From: Mixta theicola
GTDB taxonomy: Bacteria; Pseudomonadota; Gammaproteobacteria; Enterobacterales; Enterobacteriaceae
NCBI RefSeq assembly: GCF_002895925.1
Contig: NZ_NWUO01000015.1
Location: 20,639-84,638, forward strand
Reading direction: 5' to 3'
DNA length: 64,000 bases
How positions within the stretch are numbered: position 1 is the stretch's first letter; each line of letters opens with the position of its first letter. A program made the position numbers and the translations under genes. This document shows positions 41,170-48,669 of this stretch, piece after piece. The notes under the pieces were generated by a model that saw only the letters and a list, made by a program, of their open reading frames with translations, made no database searches and was not told where the DNA came from.

Positions 41170-41817
41170 GTGGTTGAAAGGGACACCCAGGCAGATATGC
41201 CGATGACGTCTACGCGCGCCCGTACGCGCAGGCTATTAATTGAAACGGCAATGAAACTGTTTGATAGCGGTAGCTTTCCTTCCATTACCGAGGTAGCGCA
41301 GGCAGCTCAGCTCTCGCGCGCCACAGCATACCGTTACTTCCCTACTCAAAGCGCGCTGGTTTCAGCAATTGTGACTGAAACGCTGAGTCCGATGAAAAAT
41401 TTCCAGCCGACAAAGCCGGATGTCAGCGATCGTATTGATGAACTACTGGCTTTCGCTTTTCCGCGCATGTTGCAACATGAAGGCACGCTACGTGCGGCGC
41501 TGCATTTATCCCTGACGCAGTGGGCGCAGTCCCGCTCTACGGATTTACCGCTGGTTAAAGAAAAGCTGATACGCGGCAACCGTAAGCAAACGCTGCAGCG
41601 AGTGGTTGAGCCGCTGCGAGCCGAGCTGCCTCCAGAAGTGCTGCAAAAGGTAATGTATGCGTTATCACTGGTTTATGGCTCTGAAATTTTTCTGGTGATG
41701 AAAGATATTTGGGGCTGTGATGATGATTCTCTGCAGGACGTTGCGCGCTGGATTGCCAGGGCTATCGTACGCCAGGCGCGGGAAGACGCGCAGTCGGAAT
41801 CGGACACTGAAAAATAG
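41170..41817 (+). CDS. TetR/AcrR-family transcriptional regulator
   Basis: DNA-binding repressor type with a small-molecule pocket. The chosen start is a GTG at 41170 with an AAGGGG Shine-Dalgarno five bases upstream; the ATG at 41059 would add a hydrophobic segment foreign to the family. The 215-residue product has the HTH ITEVAQAAQLSRATAYRYFP and a helical C-terminal domain. It is divergent from the Tm-1-like operon, so it is probably its regulator. The ligand is unknown. Confidence 0.85.
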   Translation: MVERDTQADMPMTSTRARTRRLLIETAMKLFDSGSFPSITEVAQAAQLSRATAYRYFPTQSALVSAIVTETLSPMKNFQPTKPDVSDRIDELLAFAFPRMLQHEGTLRAALHLSLTQWAQSRSTDLPLVKEKLIRGNRKQTLQRVVEPLRAELPPEVLQKVMYALSLVYGSEIFLVMKDIWGCDDDSLQDVARWIARAIVRQAREDAQSESDTEK

Positions 41818-42172
41818 ATCCCTGGTAAGTTATCTGCCAGGCCTTATGGGTTTAGGCATTTTTCATCGCCTGCCAGTTGAGCAAAAGTTTACAGGTTGAT
41901 TCTTAGCCAGCCAATATAGCGCCGCTTATTGCTGGCTGAAGCGTTATTAGTTCACCTCCTGTTTTCTTGCCTGGAACACGCGCAGCCTTTACCTTATGTT
42001 TGTCGTGACACGCGCTTTCATTCTTATTTTCTCTTCAAAACATATTCTTTGTCCGCTGTACAAGCGCGTCGGAAAAAGCGAAAATCAGGACAGGATTTTG
42101 CCGGAATAGTTAACGCTCCGGATTAGGTTTTGTAATTCAGATGCAAAACATCGTCATCGAAATGGAGTCAGC
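41818..42172. other. Intergenic region tetR-luxI
   Basis: A 355-nt gap. It holds an imperfect hairpin at about 41904-41938 (AGCCAGC against GCTGGCT) without a T tract, and an open frame at 41929-42126 with no recognisable motif. The luxI start is preceded by ATGGAGTC, a usable ribosome-binding site. No clear 20-bp lux-box palindrome was found. Confidence 0.4.
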
Positions 42173-42823
42173 ATGATAAATTTTCTTGATATTAACTACC
42201 AAAAATTATCAGAGCAAAGGTCGAGCGAACTATTTATCCTGAGAAAGGAAACCTTCAAAGATCGCCTGAACTGGGCAGTTAACTGCATCAACGGCATGGA
42301 GTTTGATGAATATGATAACGAACACACCACCTACGTTTTCGGCATTCATAACGATAACGTATTATGCAGCGTAAGGTTTATCGAAACCCGCTATCCTAAT
42401 ATGATCAGCCATACCTTTGCACCATGGTTTGATAAAGTGCTATTGCCTGCCGGAAATTATATTGAATCCAGCCGCTTCTTTGTTGATAAAGAACGCGCAC
42501 GCTCTTCTGAGCTTTATCAATATCCTGTCAGTAGTATGCTTTTTTTGGCGATGATTAATTATTCTCGTCATTATGGTTATGAGGGAATATATACTCTGGT
42601 CAGCCATGCAATGCTGCGTATATTAAAGCGTTCCGGCTGGGGAGTTTCTGTAGTTGAGCAAACACTTTCTGAGAAAAAAGAGAAAATTTATATCGTGTTT
42701 TTACCGGTTGACGTTAAAAACCGCGATATACTTATTAAAAAGTCAAACCAGAATAAAGTTTTTGATGACAAACAGTTAGCCAGGTGGCCGCTGGCTTTTC
42801 AGCCTAACCTGCAGCAGGTTTAA
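42173..42823 (+). CDS. N-acyl-homoserine lactone synthase (EsaI-type LuxI)
   Basis: Makes the AHL quorum signal from SAM and acyl-ACP. The 216-residue protein has all invariant LuxI residues: Arg24, Phe28, Trp34, Asp45, Asp48, Arg68, Glu98 and Arg101. Thr141, in IYTLVSHAML, corresponds to EsaI Thr140, which in EsaI is tied to 3-oxo-acyl specificity, so a 3-oxo-C6-like signal is predicted. It is convergent with luxR and overlaps its end by 20 nt, the arrangement seen for esaI/esaR and expI/expR. More AT-rich than flanking genes. Confidence 0.92.
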   Translation: MINFLDINYQKLSEQRSSELFILRKETFKDRLNWAVNCINGMEFDEYDNEHTTYVFGIHNDNVLCSVRFIETRYPNMISHTFAPWFDKVLLPAGNYIESSRFFVDKERARSSELYQYPVSSMLFLAMINYSRHYGYEGIYTLVSHAMLRILKRSGWGVSVVEQTLSEKKEKIYIVFLPVDVKNRDILIKKSNQNKVFDDKQLARWPLAFQPNLQQV

Positions 42824-43541
42824 TCAGCTGTAGTTCAATGCCCATCCTGATGGCATGTTTCGCGTTCATGACGCCCAGTTTTTTAACAACATTGCCAATA
42901 TGAAATTTTACGGTACTGACTTTGATACCCAGGATGAGCGCTATTTCCTGATAGGTTTTTCCAACGCTGGCCCAGTAAAGAATCTCATTTTCACGCGGTG
43001 AGAACATATCTTTATTCACCTGTTTTTTCCTGGCAGCGTTATTATCCATATCTTTATACAGCGATATCACCTTGTCATGCGCCTTGATCAACAACATCTG
43101 TAATTGTTCCTGATGTTGCGCGACAATCGCTTCCGTTTCATGAATGTGATTTTCATTCATTAAAATAGAAAGCAGCACAAGATTATTGTAATAATCATGC
43201 AAAACAAATGTATGGCCATTAACAATTTTATAATTTTTAGAAAGATTGAAAATCTTGGAAAAATTCAGCTCGCTATTGATGGTAATATTCTCATCCCATG
43301 AGAAAGGACAAATACGGGTAAAAGAGGCAATAACTACCGGATCAATTTGCTGATAATTATTTTCTTTATAAATTTCTACCCATTCCTTAGGGTAGTTTGA
43401 AATAATCACCATATCAGCCGGATTTTTCTTATTCAAAATCATATAAGCATATTTTAGGTCCCCAAGCTGACTTAATTCGCTATCGAAATAGTGCTGTGCG
43501 GTGTCGATGATCGCCTGATTTTCTGAAAAAAATAGTGACAT
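42804..43541 (-). CDS. Quorum-sensing regulator (EsaR/ExpR-type LuxR)
   Basis: LuxR-family receptor with an N-terminal AHL-binding domain (WVEIYKENNYQQIDPVV, CPFSWDENITI, YKIVNGHTFVLHDYYNNL) and a C-terminal HTH (FSPRENEILYWASVGKTYQE, STVKFHIGNVVKKLGV). The start MSLFFSENQAII at 43541 matches EsaR (MFSFFLENQTI as remembered). The product has 245 residues. EsaR/ExpR proteins bind DNA without AHL and are released by it, so repression relieved by signal is the expected logic. It is convergent with luxI. Confidence 0.92.
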   Translation of the reverse strand: MSLFFSENQAIIDTAQHYFDSELSQLGDLKYAYMILNKKNPADMVIISNYPKEWVEIYKENNYQQIDPVVIASFTRICPFSWDENITINSELNFSKIFNLSKNYKIVNGHTFVLHDYYNNLVLLSILMNENHIHETEAIVAQHQEQLQMLLIKAHDKVISLYKDMDNNAARKKQVNKDMFSPRENEILYWASVGKTYQEIALILGIKVSTVKFHIGNVVKKLGVMNAKHAIRMGIELQLIKPAAG

Positions 43542-43677
43542 CCATAACCTCAAAATAACGTTGTATCGTCCTTAATTTGCCCACTAACGCAGGTCCCGGT
43601 GCTAAAGTCTAACTTATAACCATGCTACATACATCGTAAAATGTATGAAAGCAAAAGACAAAGAATAAATTTTGAGC

Positions 43678-43708
43678 AAAAAAAAACCTGACCATAGAAG
43701 ATCAGGTT
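43678..43708 (-). terminator. Terminator on the minus strand upstream of luxR
   Basis: A 7-bp stem AACCTGA/TCAGGTT with a 10-base loop, followed on the minus strand by nine T residues. It would end a transcript coming from the sorbosone dehydrogenase operon, about 220 nt past that gene's stop. That leaves room for the short ORF at 43784-43912 inside the transcript. Confidence 0.8.
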
Positions 43709-43783
43709 GCCATCTGGCCAACACCAGGGAAAATTTATTTAAAAATTATCATACGGTTATCTGGCTCTCGTCAAGATAAACCC

Positions 43784-43912
43784 TCATTCTGTAATGGTAT
43801 ATCCATATAACCTTTTCACGCTTTCTCTGTCCGTTTCGGTATACATTTTCTGCAGTTCCGGTGAAAAACCAGGCCGCAGGTGATTAAGGTTTTCCCGGAG
43901 CGCCGGCGGCAT
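43784..43912 (-). CDS. Possible 42-residue ORF behind the sorbosone dehydrogenase gene
   Basis: A short ORF beginning 14 nt after the upstream gene's stop. Its product is MPPALRENLNHLRPGFSPEL followed by QKMYTETDRESVKRLYGYTI and TE. The charged, proteinlike composition and the position before the terminator at 43678-43708 speak for coding. It has no strong Shine-Dalgarno and I recognise no family. It may be the surviving C-terminal end of a deleted gene. Confidence 0.35.
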   Translation of the reverse strand: MPPALRENLNHLRPGFSPELQKMYTETDRESVKRLYGYTITE

Positions 43913-43926
43913 TCCGGGAGGCGCTA

Positions 43927-45237
43927 TTACCGTGCGGCGGTAACCCGCCAGACGGTATCCCCGGCATCATCCGCAATCAGTACGCCGCCCTGTTTATCCA
44001 TCGCCAGCCCAACCGGCAGGCCGCGTACTTCTTTATGATCGTCCGTCAGAAAGCCGGTTACTACCGGCTCCGGCTTGCCAACCGGGCGCCCATCCCGGAA
44101 AGCGACAAACGACACGCGATAGCCGTTCAGCGGCGTACGATCCCAGCTGCCATGCTCGCTGATAAACGCCCCACCGTGATATTTTTCCGGCAGGCTGGTA
44201 CCGGTATAAAACATCAGGCCCAGCGGCGCAACGTGCGAGCTTAGCGCATAGTCCGGTTTAATGGCTTTTTGCACCAGGTCGGGGCGCTGCGGCATTACGC
44301 GATGATCGATATGCTGACCATAATAGCTGTAGGGCCAGCCGTAAAATCCACCTTCCCGTACCGAGGTCAGATAGTCGGGCACCAGATCGGCACCGATCTC
44401 GTCACGTTCGTTAACCACTGCCCACAGCTTGCCGGTTTGCGGCTCCCACTGCAGCCCGGTGGGATTACGCAGGCCGCTGGCGTAAATACGGCTGCTGCCG
44501 GTGGCGGTATCCACTTCCAGCACCGCTGCCCGGCGATACTCCACTTCGATCCCATTTTCTACAATATTACTGTTGGAGCCGACGCCCACATACAGCTTAC
44601 TGCCATCCGGGCTGGCCAGCAGCGACTTGGTCCAGTGATGGTTCAGCGGCCCGCCCGGCAGATCGGTCAATTCCGTACCGGGATCGGTAATGCGCGTCGC
44701 ACCGTTCTGATAGCGATAGCGCATAATATTATCGGCGTTAGCCACGTACAGCGTATCGCCCACCAGCTGTACGCCAAACGGCGAATGCAGGTTTTCAAGG
44801 AAAATATGTTTTTCCCAGGTTACGCCGTCGCCGCTGGGATTGCGCAGCAGCGTAATGCGGTTGCCACCCTTCCCGCCTTTACCGGCTGCTTTCTGCACCA
44901 GGCCCATCACCAGCTGCTTCGGCATACTCACCGCCTCCGTGCCTGGGCTGTTAGCTTCGACTACCAGCACATCATTATCAGGCAGGACGTAAACCTGACG
45001 TGGATGCATCAGACCATCCGCCACCTTGGTAATTTGCAGGCCGCTGGCTACCTTCGGCGTTTCGCCCGGCTTCCAGGCGACGCCTTTCGGCACCTGCATC
45101 GGCGGCAGCAGAAAATCCTGCGCCTTCGGCAATACCGGATCGGGTCCCATCTGCTGACTGGGATCGACCGAAGCCCGATCATCGCAGCCGCTTAACAGCA
45201 GCGCGGAAGAAACGCCGAGCAACAGTAATTTTTTCAT
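43927..45237 (-). CDS. Sorbosone dehydrogenase-family PQQ-type lipoprotein
   Basis: Six-bladed beta-propeller of the glucose/sorbosone dehydrogenase family (soluble PQQ aldose dehydrogenase relatives). The 436-residue precursor has a lipoprotein signal (LLLSGC, Cys18), so it is membrane-anchored in the envelope. Family features are LMHPRQVYVLPDNDVLVVEA, LHSPFGVQLVGDTLYVANAD, NHHWTKSLLASPDGSKLYVG, GLRNPTGLQWEPQTGKLWAV, and the glycine-rich GGFYGWPYSYYGQH. Substrate is unknown and no PQQ synthesis genes are in the window. Its start overlaps the end of the DUF2231 membrane gene by four bases, suggesting one operon and perhaps an electron path to the membrane. Confidence 0.88.
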   Translation of the reverse strand: MKKLLLLGVSSALLLSGCDDRASVDPSQQMGPDPVLPKAQDFLLPPMQVPKGVAWKPGETPKVASGLQITKVADGLMHPRQVYVLPDNDVLVVEANSPGTEAVSMPKQLVMGLVQKAAGKGGKGGNRITLLRNPSGDGVTWEKHIFLENLHSPFGVQLVGDTLYVANADNIMRYRYQNGATRITDPGTELTDLPGGPLNHHWTKSLLASPDGSKLYVGVGSNSNIVENGIEVEYRRAAVLEVDTATGSSRIYASGLRNPTGLQWEPQTGKLWAVVNERDEIGADLVPDYLTSVREGGFYGWPYSYYGQHIDHRVMPQRPDLVQKAIKPDYALSSHVAPLGLMFYTGTSLPEKYHGGAFISEHGSWDRTPLNGYRVSFVAFRDGRPVGKPEPVVTGFLTDDHKEVRGLPVGLAMDKQGGVLIADDAGDTVWRVTAAR

Positions 45238-45674
45238 CGTGTCGCTCCTTCTGCGCTACGCAGGCGCAGGGCCAGTTGGATATTGGCGAGGCAAAGCAGC
45301 GCCACCACCAGCGTAGAGAGGATCACGCCCGCCGGCACCACGGCGTAAGCATCACGGCTATGAACAAAGGCATCTAAAATCGCCAGCACGATCGCCACGA
45401 TATTTGCCCAAAAATGAATTTTTACCGGCGACGTTTGCGGCCATGAAGCGCCAACCCATACCTGCACCAGATTAATCAGCCGGGGAATAATAGCGATAAT
45501 CAGCCCAAAAGCGATCAGCCAGCTGGCGCTTTTGGTCCACATCTGGTTGTAACTATTCAGATAAATGATGTCAAAAATCCAGGCGGCGACGAAAAAGCCC
45601 AGCGGAACAGGATTAAGGAATTCATACAGCGCCACTGCAAGCGCAGAACGGCGTCTGGTCGCATAGGGATTCAT
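45234..45674 (-). CDS. DUF2231-family membrane protein
   Basis: A 146-residue inner-membrane protein with four predicted hydrophobic helices and the family-like segments FLNPVPLGFFVAAWIFDIIY and VKIHFWANIVAIVLAILDAF. The start MNPYATRRRSAL at 45674 has AGGAG six bases upstream; the longer open frame to 45830 is not conserved. It overlaps the sorbosone dehydrogenase gene (ATGA). DUF2231 proteins often accompany periplasmic oxidoreductases, so a role as membrane partner is plausible but inferred. Confidence 0.82.
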   Translation of the reverse strand: MNPYATRRRSALAVALYEFLNPVPLGFFVAAWIFDIIYLNSYNQMWTKSASWLIAFGLIIAIIPRLINLVQVWVGASWPQTSPVKIHFWANIVAIVLAILDAFVHSRDAYAVVPAGVILSTLVVALLCLANIQLALRLRSAEGATR

Positions 45675-45834
45675 AGCAGGCTCCTGTAGTAACGAGAAAG
45701 ATCGGCCGCAAGGCATTTGCTGCCGTAGCGCCATCCTGAAAAAGCGTAGTAAAAATAACCACTTTCGGTCACAAAACAGGCAAAAATAATCAATCTTTGC
45801 CAACAGGCGCACAAAAGGCGCTTGTGACAAAGAT

Positions 45835-45847
45835 ATATCTTAGATAT
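45835..45847. promoter_or_regulatory. Candidate operator upstream of the siderophore reductase gene
   Basis: Perfect 13-bp palindrome ATATCT-T-AGATAT, overlapping a second one (AGATATATCT, 45831-45840), 35 nt upstream of the reductase start. The downstream gene pair ends in a PadR regulator of the YqjI type, which in E. coli represses yqjH, so it is a reasonable PadR operator. This is inferred from position only. Confidence 0.5.
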
Positions 45848-45881
45848 GTTTCTGTCCTTACTTCACCATGAGACTAACACT

Positions 45882-46670
45882 ATGAGCGCAGAGACGTTTA
45901 TTCAGAACTGGCCCCTTCCGACGCGTAAGAAAAATCAGCTGAGACTGCGGCAGTTGCGCGTGCTGCATAAAACGCAGATTGGCAGTTTTTATCGTATTTG
46001 CCTAACCGGCGACGACCTGCAGGGCTTTCTGTCCCACAGCTTTGATGACCATATCAAACTCTTTTTCCCCGACGCAGAAAACGGCGAGCTGGTGCTGCCG
46101 GAAACAGGCGATCAAGGCGTAATATGGCCGGAAGGCAAACGTCCGCAGGCGCGCGACTATACGCCGCTGGCCTGGGACGCAGCGGCCAATACGCTGACCA
46201 TCGATTTCTTTATTCATCCTGGCGGTCTCGCCAGCGGCTGGGCGGAAAAAGCGCAGCCCGGCGATCCGCTGGTGATTGGCGGCCCGCGTGGCTCTTTCTG
46301 TATGCCGCTGGAATATGCGTTTCAGCTGTATCTGTGTGATGAATCCAGCCTGCCGGCGCTGGGACGCCGCCTGGCCGAGATTGCAGCGGCACGGGTAGAG
46401 GCGGAAATTCACGTCATGATTATGGCGGACGAAGCACAGAGCAGAGCTTACCTGCCGTCGCTGACGGGCGTGAACTGTCACTTCCTGCCCGCAGGCGATG
46501 TGGATGCTGCGCAGCGTGCGCTGCAACAGCTGGCGATCCCGCAGCAGGGATATTTCCTGTGGCTGACCGGCGAAGGCGATCGGGTAAAAACGCTGATCGA
46601 CTACCTCACCGGGGAACGCCAGATTAATGAAAACTATCTGCGTGGCGTGGCCTACTGGCATCAGAAATAA
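45882..46670 (+). CDS. Siderophore-interacting FAD ferric reductase (YqjH/ViuB type)
   Basis: Cytoplasmic flavoprotein that releases iron from ferric siderophores by NADPH-dependent reduction. The 262-residue protein starts MSAETFIQNWPLPTRKK at 45882. It has the FAD-binding motif ARDYTPLAWD, FFIHPGGLASGWAEKAQPGD, the conserved GGPRGSF and the C-terminal SIP segment YFLWLTGEGDRVKTLIDYL. The 12 codons upstream of the chosen ATG are not family sequence. It is followed 68 nt later by a PadR regulator, whereas in E. coli yqjH and yqjI are divergent. Confidence 0.88.
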   Translation: MSAETFIQNWPLPTRKKNQLRLRQLRVLHKTQIGSFYRICLTGDDLQGFLSHSFDDHIKLFFPDAENGELVLPETGDQGVIWPEGKRPQARDYTPLAWDAAANTLTIDFFIHPGGLASGWAEKAQPGDPLVIGGPRGSFCMPLEYAFQLYLCDESSLPALGRRLAEIAAARVEAEIHVMIMADEAQSRAYLPSLTGVNCHFLPAGDVDAAQRALQQLAIPQQGYFLWLTGEGDRVKTLIDYLTGERQINENYLRGVAYWHQK

Positions 46671-46738
46671 TCTTCTCTCCCCGGCAGGGACGCCAGGGAT
46701 CGCTTGTTTGTTCAATAGCTTGTTAAAGAGAAATAGTG

Positions 46739-47245
46739 ATGAAAGATAAAAACAGTTCTGCTTTTTTTGCCCACAAAAAACGTAAAGAACGGCTGCTGGA
46801 TGCAACGGAAGTTCGTCTGCTTATTCTGAGTATTCTGGATACGCGACCGGCGCACGGCTATGAAATTATTAAGGCGATTGAAGAGTTATCGCGCGGCGAA
46901 TACGCGCCCAGCCCCAGCCTGATTTACCCTAACCTGACGCTGCTGGAAGAGATGGGCTATGTCACCGCAAAGACGGAAGAAAACCACAAGAAAAACCACT
47001 GGCTTTCCCCCGAAGGGAAAGATTTCCTGAACCAGCAGCAGGCGCAGCTGCAAAGTGTGATCGCCCGTATGCAGTCGCTGGCGGTGTTGGCTAATAATCG
47101 CAGCCTGCCGGAAGTACAGCGCGCCATTCATAATATGCGCACCGCGCTAAATACGCGTCTGGCCGACGAGCATATCTCGCAGCAGGCGCTGCATACGATT
47201 ATCGATGTGCTGGACGAGGCTGCGAAAAAGATCGAGCGTAGTTAG
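46739..47245 (+). CDS. PadR-family transcriptional regulator (YqjI-like without metal-binding tail)
   Basis: A 168-residue PadR regulator with the winged HTH LLILSILDTRPAHGYEIIKA, then YAPSPSLIYPNLTLLEEMGY, and a C-terminal dimerisation helix. It resembles E. coli YqjI, a nickel-responsive repressor of yqjH, but lacks YqjI's His/Cys-rich N-terminal metal-binding extension; only a short Lys-rich tail is present. Direct nickel sensing by the same mechanism is therefore unlikely. A GTG one codon earlier is also possible as start. It follows the reductase gene on the same strand. Confidence 0.85.
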   Translation: MKDKNSSAFFAHKKRKERLLDATEVRLLILSILDTRPAHGYEIIKAIEELSRGEYAPSPSLIYPNLTLLEEMGYVTAKTEENHKKNHWLSPEGKDFLNQQQAQLQSVIARMQSLAVLANNRSLPEVQRAIHNMRTALNTRLADEHISQQALHTIIDVLDEAAKKIERS

Positions 47246-47351
47246 CCAGAAGCGGCAAACGGCGGGTTCTGCTACCGATACGGTCAGCAATGAGCGGGAA
47301 ATGCAGCAGGGAAACTCGCCTTCGACATGGCCGAAGGCGAGTGATTAGCGA

Positions 47352-48452
47352 TTATTCGCTGGTGCGATAGCGTTCCAGCCAGTGAGCGTACGGCGCAGGC
47401 AGCACCCAGGCCGCCTTATCTTGTTTCAGCGCCAGCGCGGCCTGGTAAGGCCAGTGCGGGTTCGCCAGATGAGCGCGGCCTACCATAACCAGATCCAGCT
47501 GCTGCTCCTCAACGGTACGGTTGGCAATCGCTGGGGCATCGATGCCCCAGGCGGAAGCGACCGGGATCTGCGCTTCACGGCGTACGCGCTCAGCAATCGG
47601 CGCCAGGAAAGCCGGGCCCCACGGAATAGCGGCGTCCGGCGTAGAGAAGCCGACGCTAACGCTCAGCAGATCCAGACCGCCGGCACGCATCTGACGCGTC
47701 ACCTCGATCGATTCTTCCAACGTTTCTTCATCACGGCCGTCATACTCAATCACGCCAAAACGCGCGGTCAGCGGCAGGTTTTCTGGCCACACGTGGCGTA
47801 CCGCCTCCAGGGTTTCCAGCATAAAGCGGCTGCGTCCAGCAAGGTCGCCGCCATATTGATCCTGGCGCTGATTAGCCCGTACCGAGAAGAAGCTCTGCGC
47901 CAGATAGCCGTGTGCAAAGTGCAGCTCCAGCCATTCAAAACCGGCATCGCGAGCGCGACGGGCGGCGGTAGCGAAATCTTCACGCACGCGGGCAATATCT
48001 TCCAGCGTCATCGCTTTCGGCACCTGCGGCAGGTTAGCGCCAAAGGCAACGGCGGAAGGTGCGATGGTTTCCCAGCCACGACCGTCGTCGGCAGCGATAT
48101 GGTCATCGCCTTCCCACGGACGGTTGGCACTCGCCTTACGTCCGGCATGAGCGATCTGAATGCCCGGCACGGCGCCTGCCGCTTTAATATCACGGGCGAT
48201 CTGCGCCAGCTTTTCCGCCTGCTCGTCGTTCCAGATACCAAGGCAACCGGGAGTGATACGGCCTTCCGGCGCCACCGCCGTCGCTTCGACAATTACCAGG
48301 CCCGCGCCACCGCGAGCCAGCCCGCTATAGTGAACGCGATGCCAGTCATTGATCAGACCGTCGGTGGCGGTGTACTGGCACATTGGCGGCACCGCAATGC
48401 GGTTACGCAGCGTCACGTCTTTCAAAGAAAACGGTGAAAATAAACCTGACAT
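47352..48452 (-). CDS. NADH:flavin oxidoreductase, old yellow enzyme of the YqjM type
   Basis: FMN-dependent ene-reductase that reduces activated C=C bonds with NAD(P)H. The 366-residue protein belongs to the thermophilic-like YqjM subgroup. Cys25 and Tyr27 in PPMCQYTATDG tune the flavin, HAGRKAS provides the substrate-binding His pair region, and FFSVRANQRQDQYGGDLAGR is the arginine loop. GRAHLANPHWPYQAAL binds FMN phosphate. It is a stand-alone gene near an exporter; the physiological substrate is not known. Confidence 0.92.
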   Translation of the reverse strand: MSGLFSPFSLKDVTLRNRIAVPPMCQYTATDGLINDWHRVHYSGLARGGAGLVIVEATAVAPEGRITPGCLGIWNDEQAEKLAQIARDIKAAGAVPGIQIAHAGRKASANRPWEGDDHIAADDGRGWETIAPSAVAFGANLPQVPKAMTLEDIARVREDFATAARRARDAGFEWLELHFAHGYLAQSFFSVRANQRQDQYGGDLAGRSRFMLETLEAVRHVWPENLPLTARFGVIEYDGRDEETLEESIEVTRQMRAGGLDLLSVSVGFSTPDAAIPWGPAFLAPIAERVRREAQIPVASAWGIDAPAIANRTVEEQQLDLVMVGRAHLANPHWPYQAALALKQDKAAWVLPAPYAHWLERYRTSE

Positions 48453-48669
48453 TTAAACCTCTTGCGTTCAGGAAAAGTGAATATGGCCGGGCCGGTCAGC
48501 CCAAAAAGAAAGCCGATAATAACTCGCCCATATTTTTTAAACTTCACCGTATTTGCTACGCATTCTATTCTCGATCTCCTCCGGGCTTTTCCCATACGTT
48601 TCCGGCAGCAAACGAAACAAAAGAGCCGATATTGAGCTACACAAAGATAAAAGAAGGCCTGGTTACCCG

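Noticed and set aside
41904..41938. Hairpin after tetR as a terminator
   Set aside because: Arms are imperfect and no T tract follows on either strand.
43555..43660. Lux/esa box upstream of luxR
   Set aside because: A GCAGGT half-site is present (near 43588) but no second half-site makes a 20-bp palindrome.
47382..48437. 351-codon open frame antisense to the old yellow enzyme gene
   Set aside because: Arg/His-rich shadow translation; the sense strand has full YqjM-type active-site residues.
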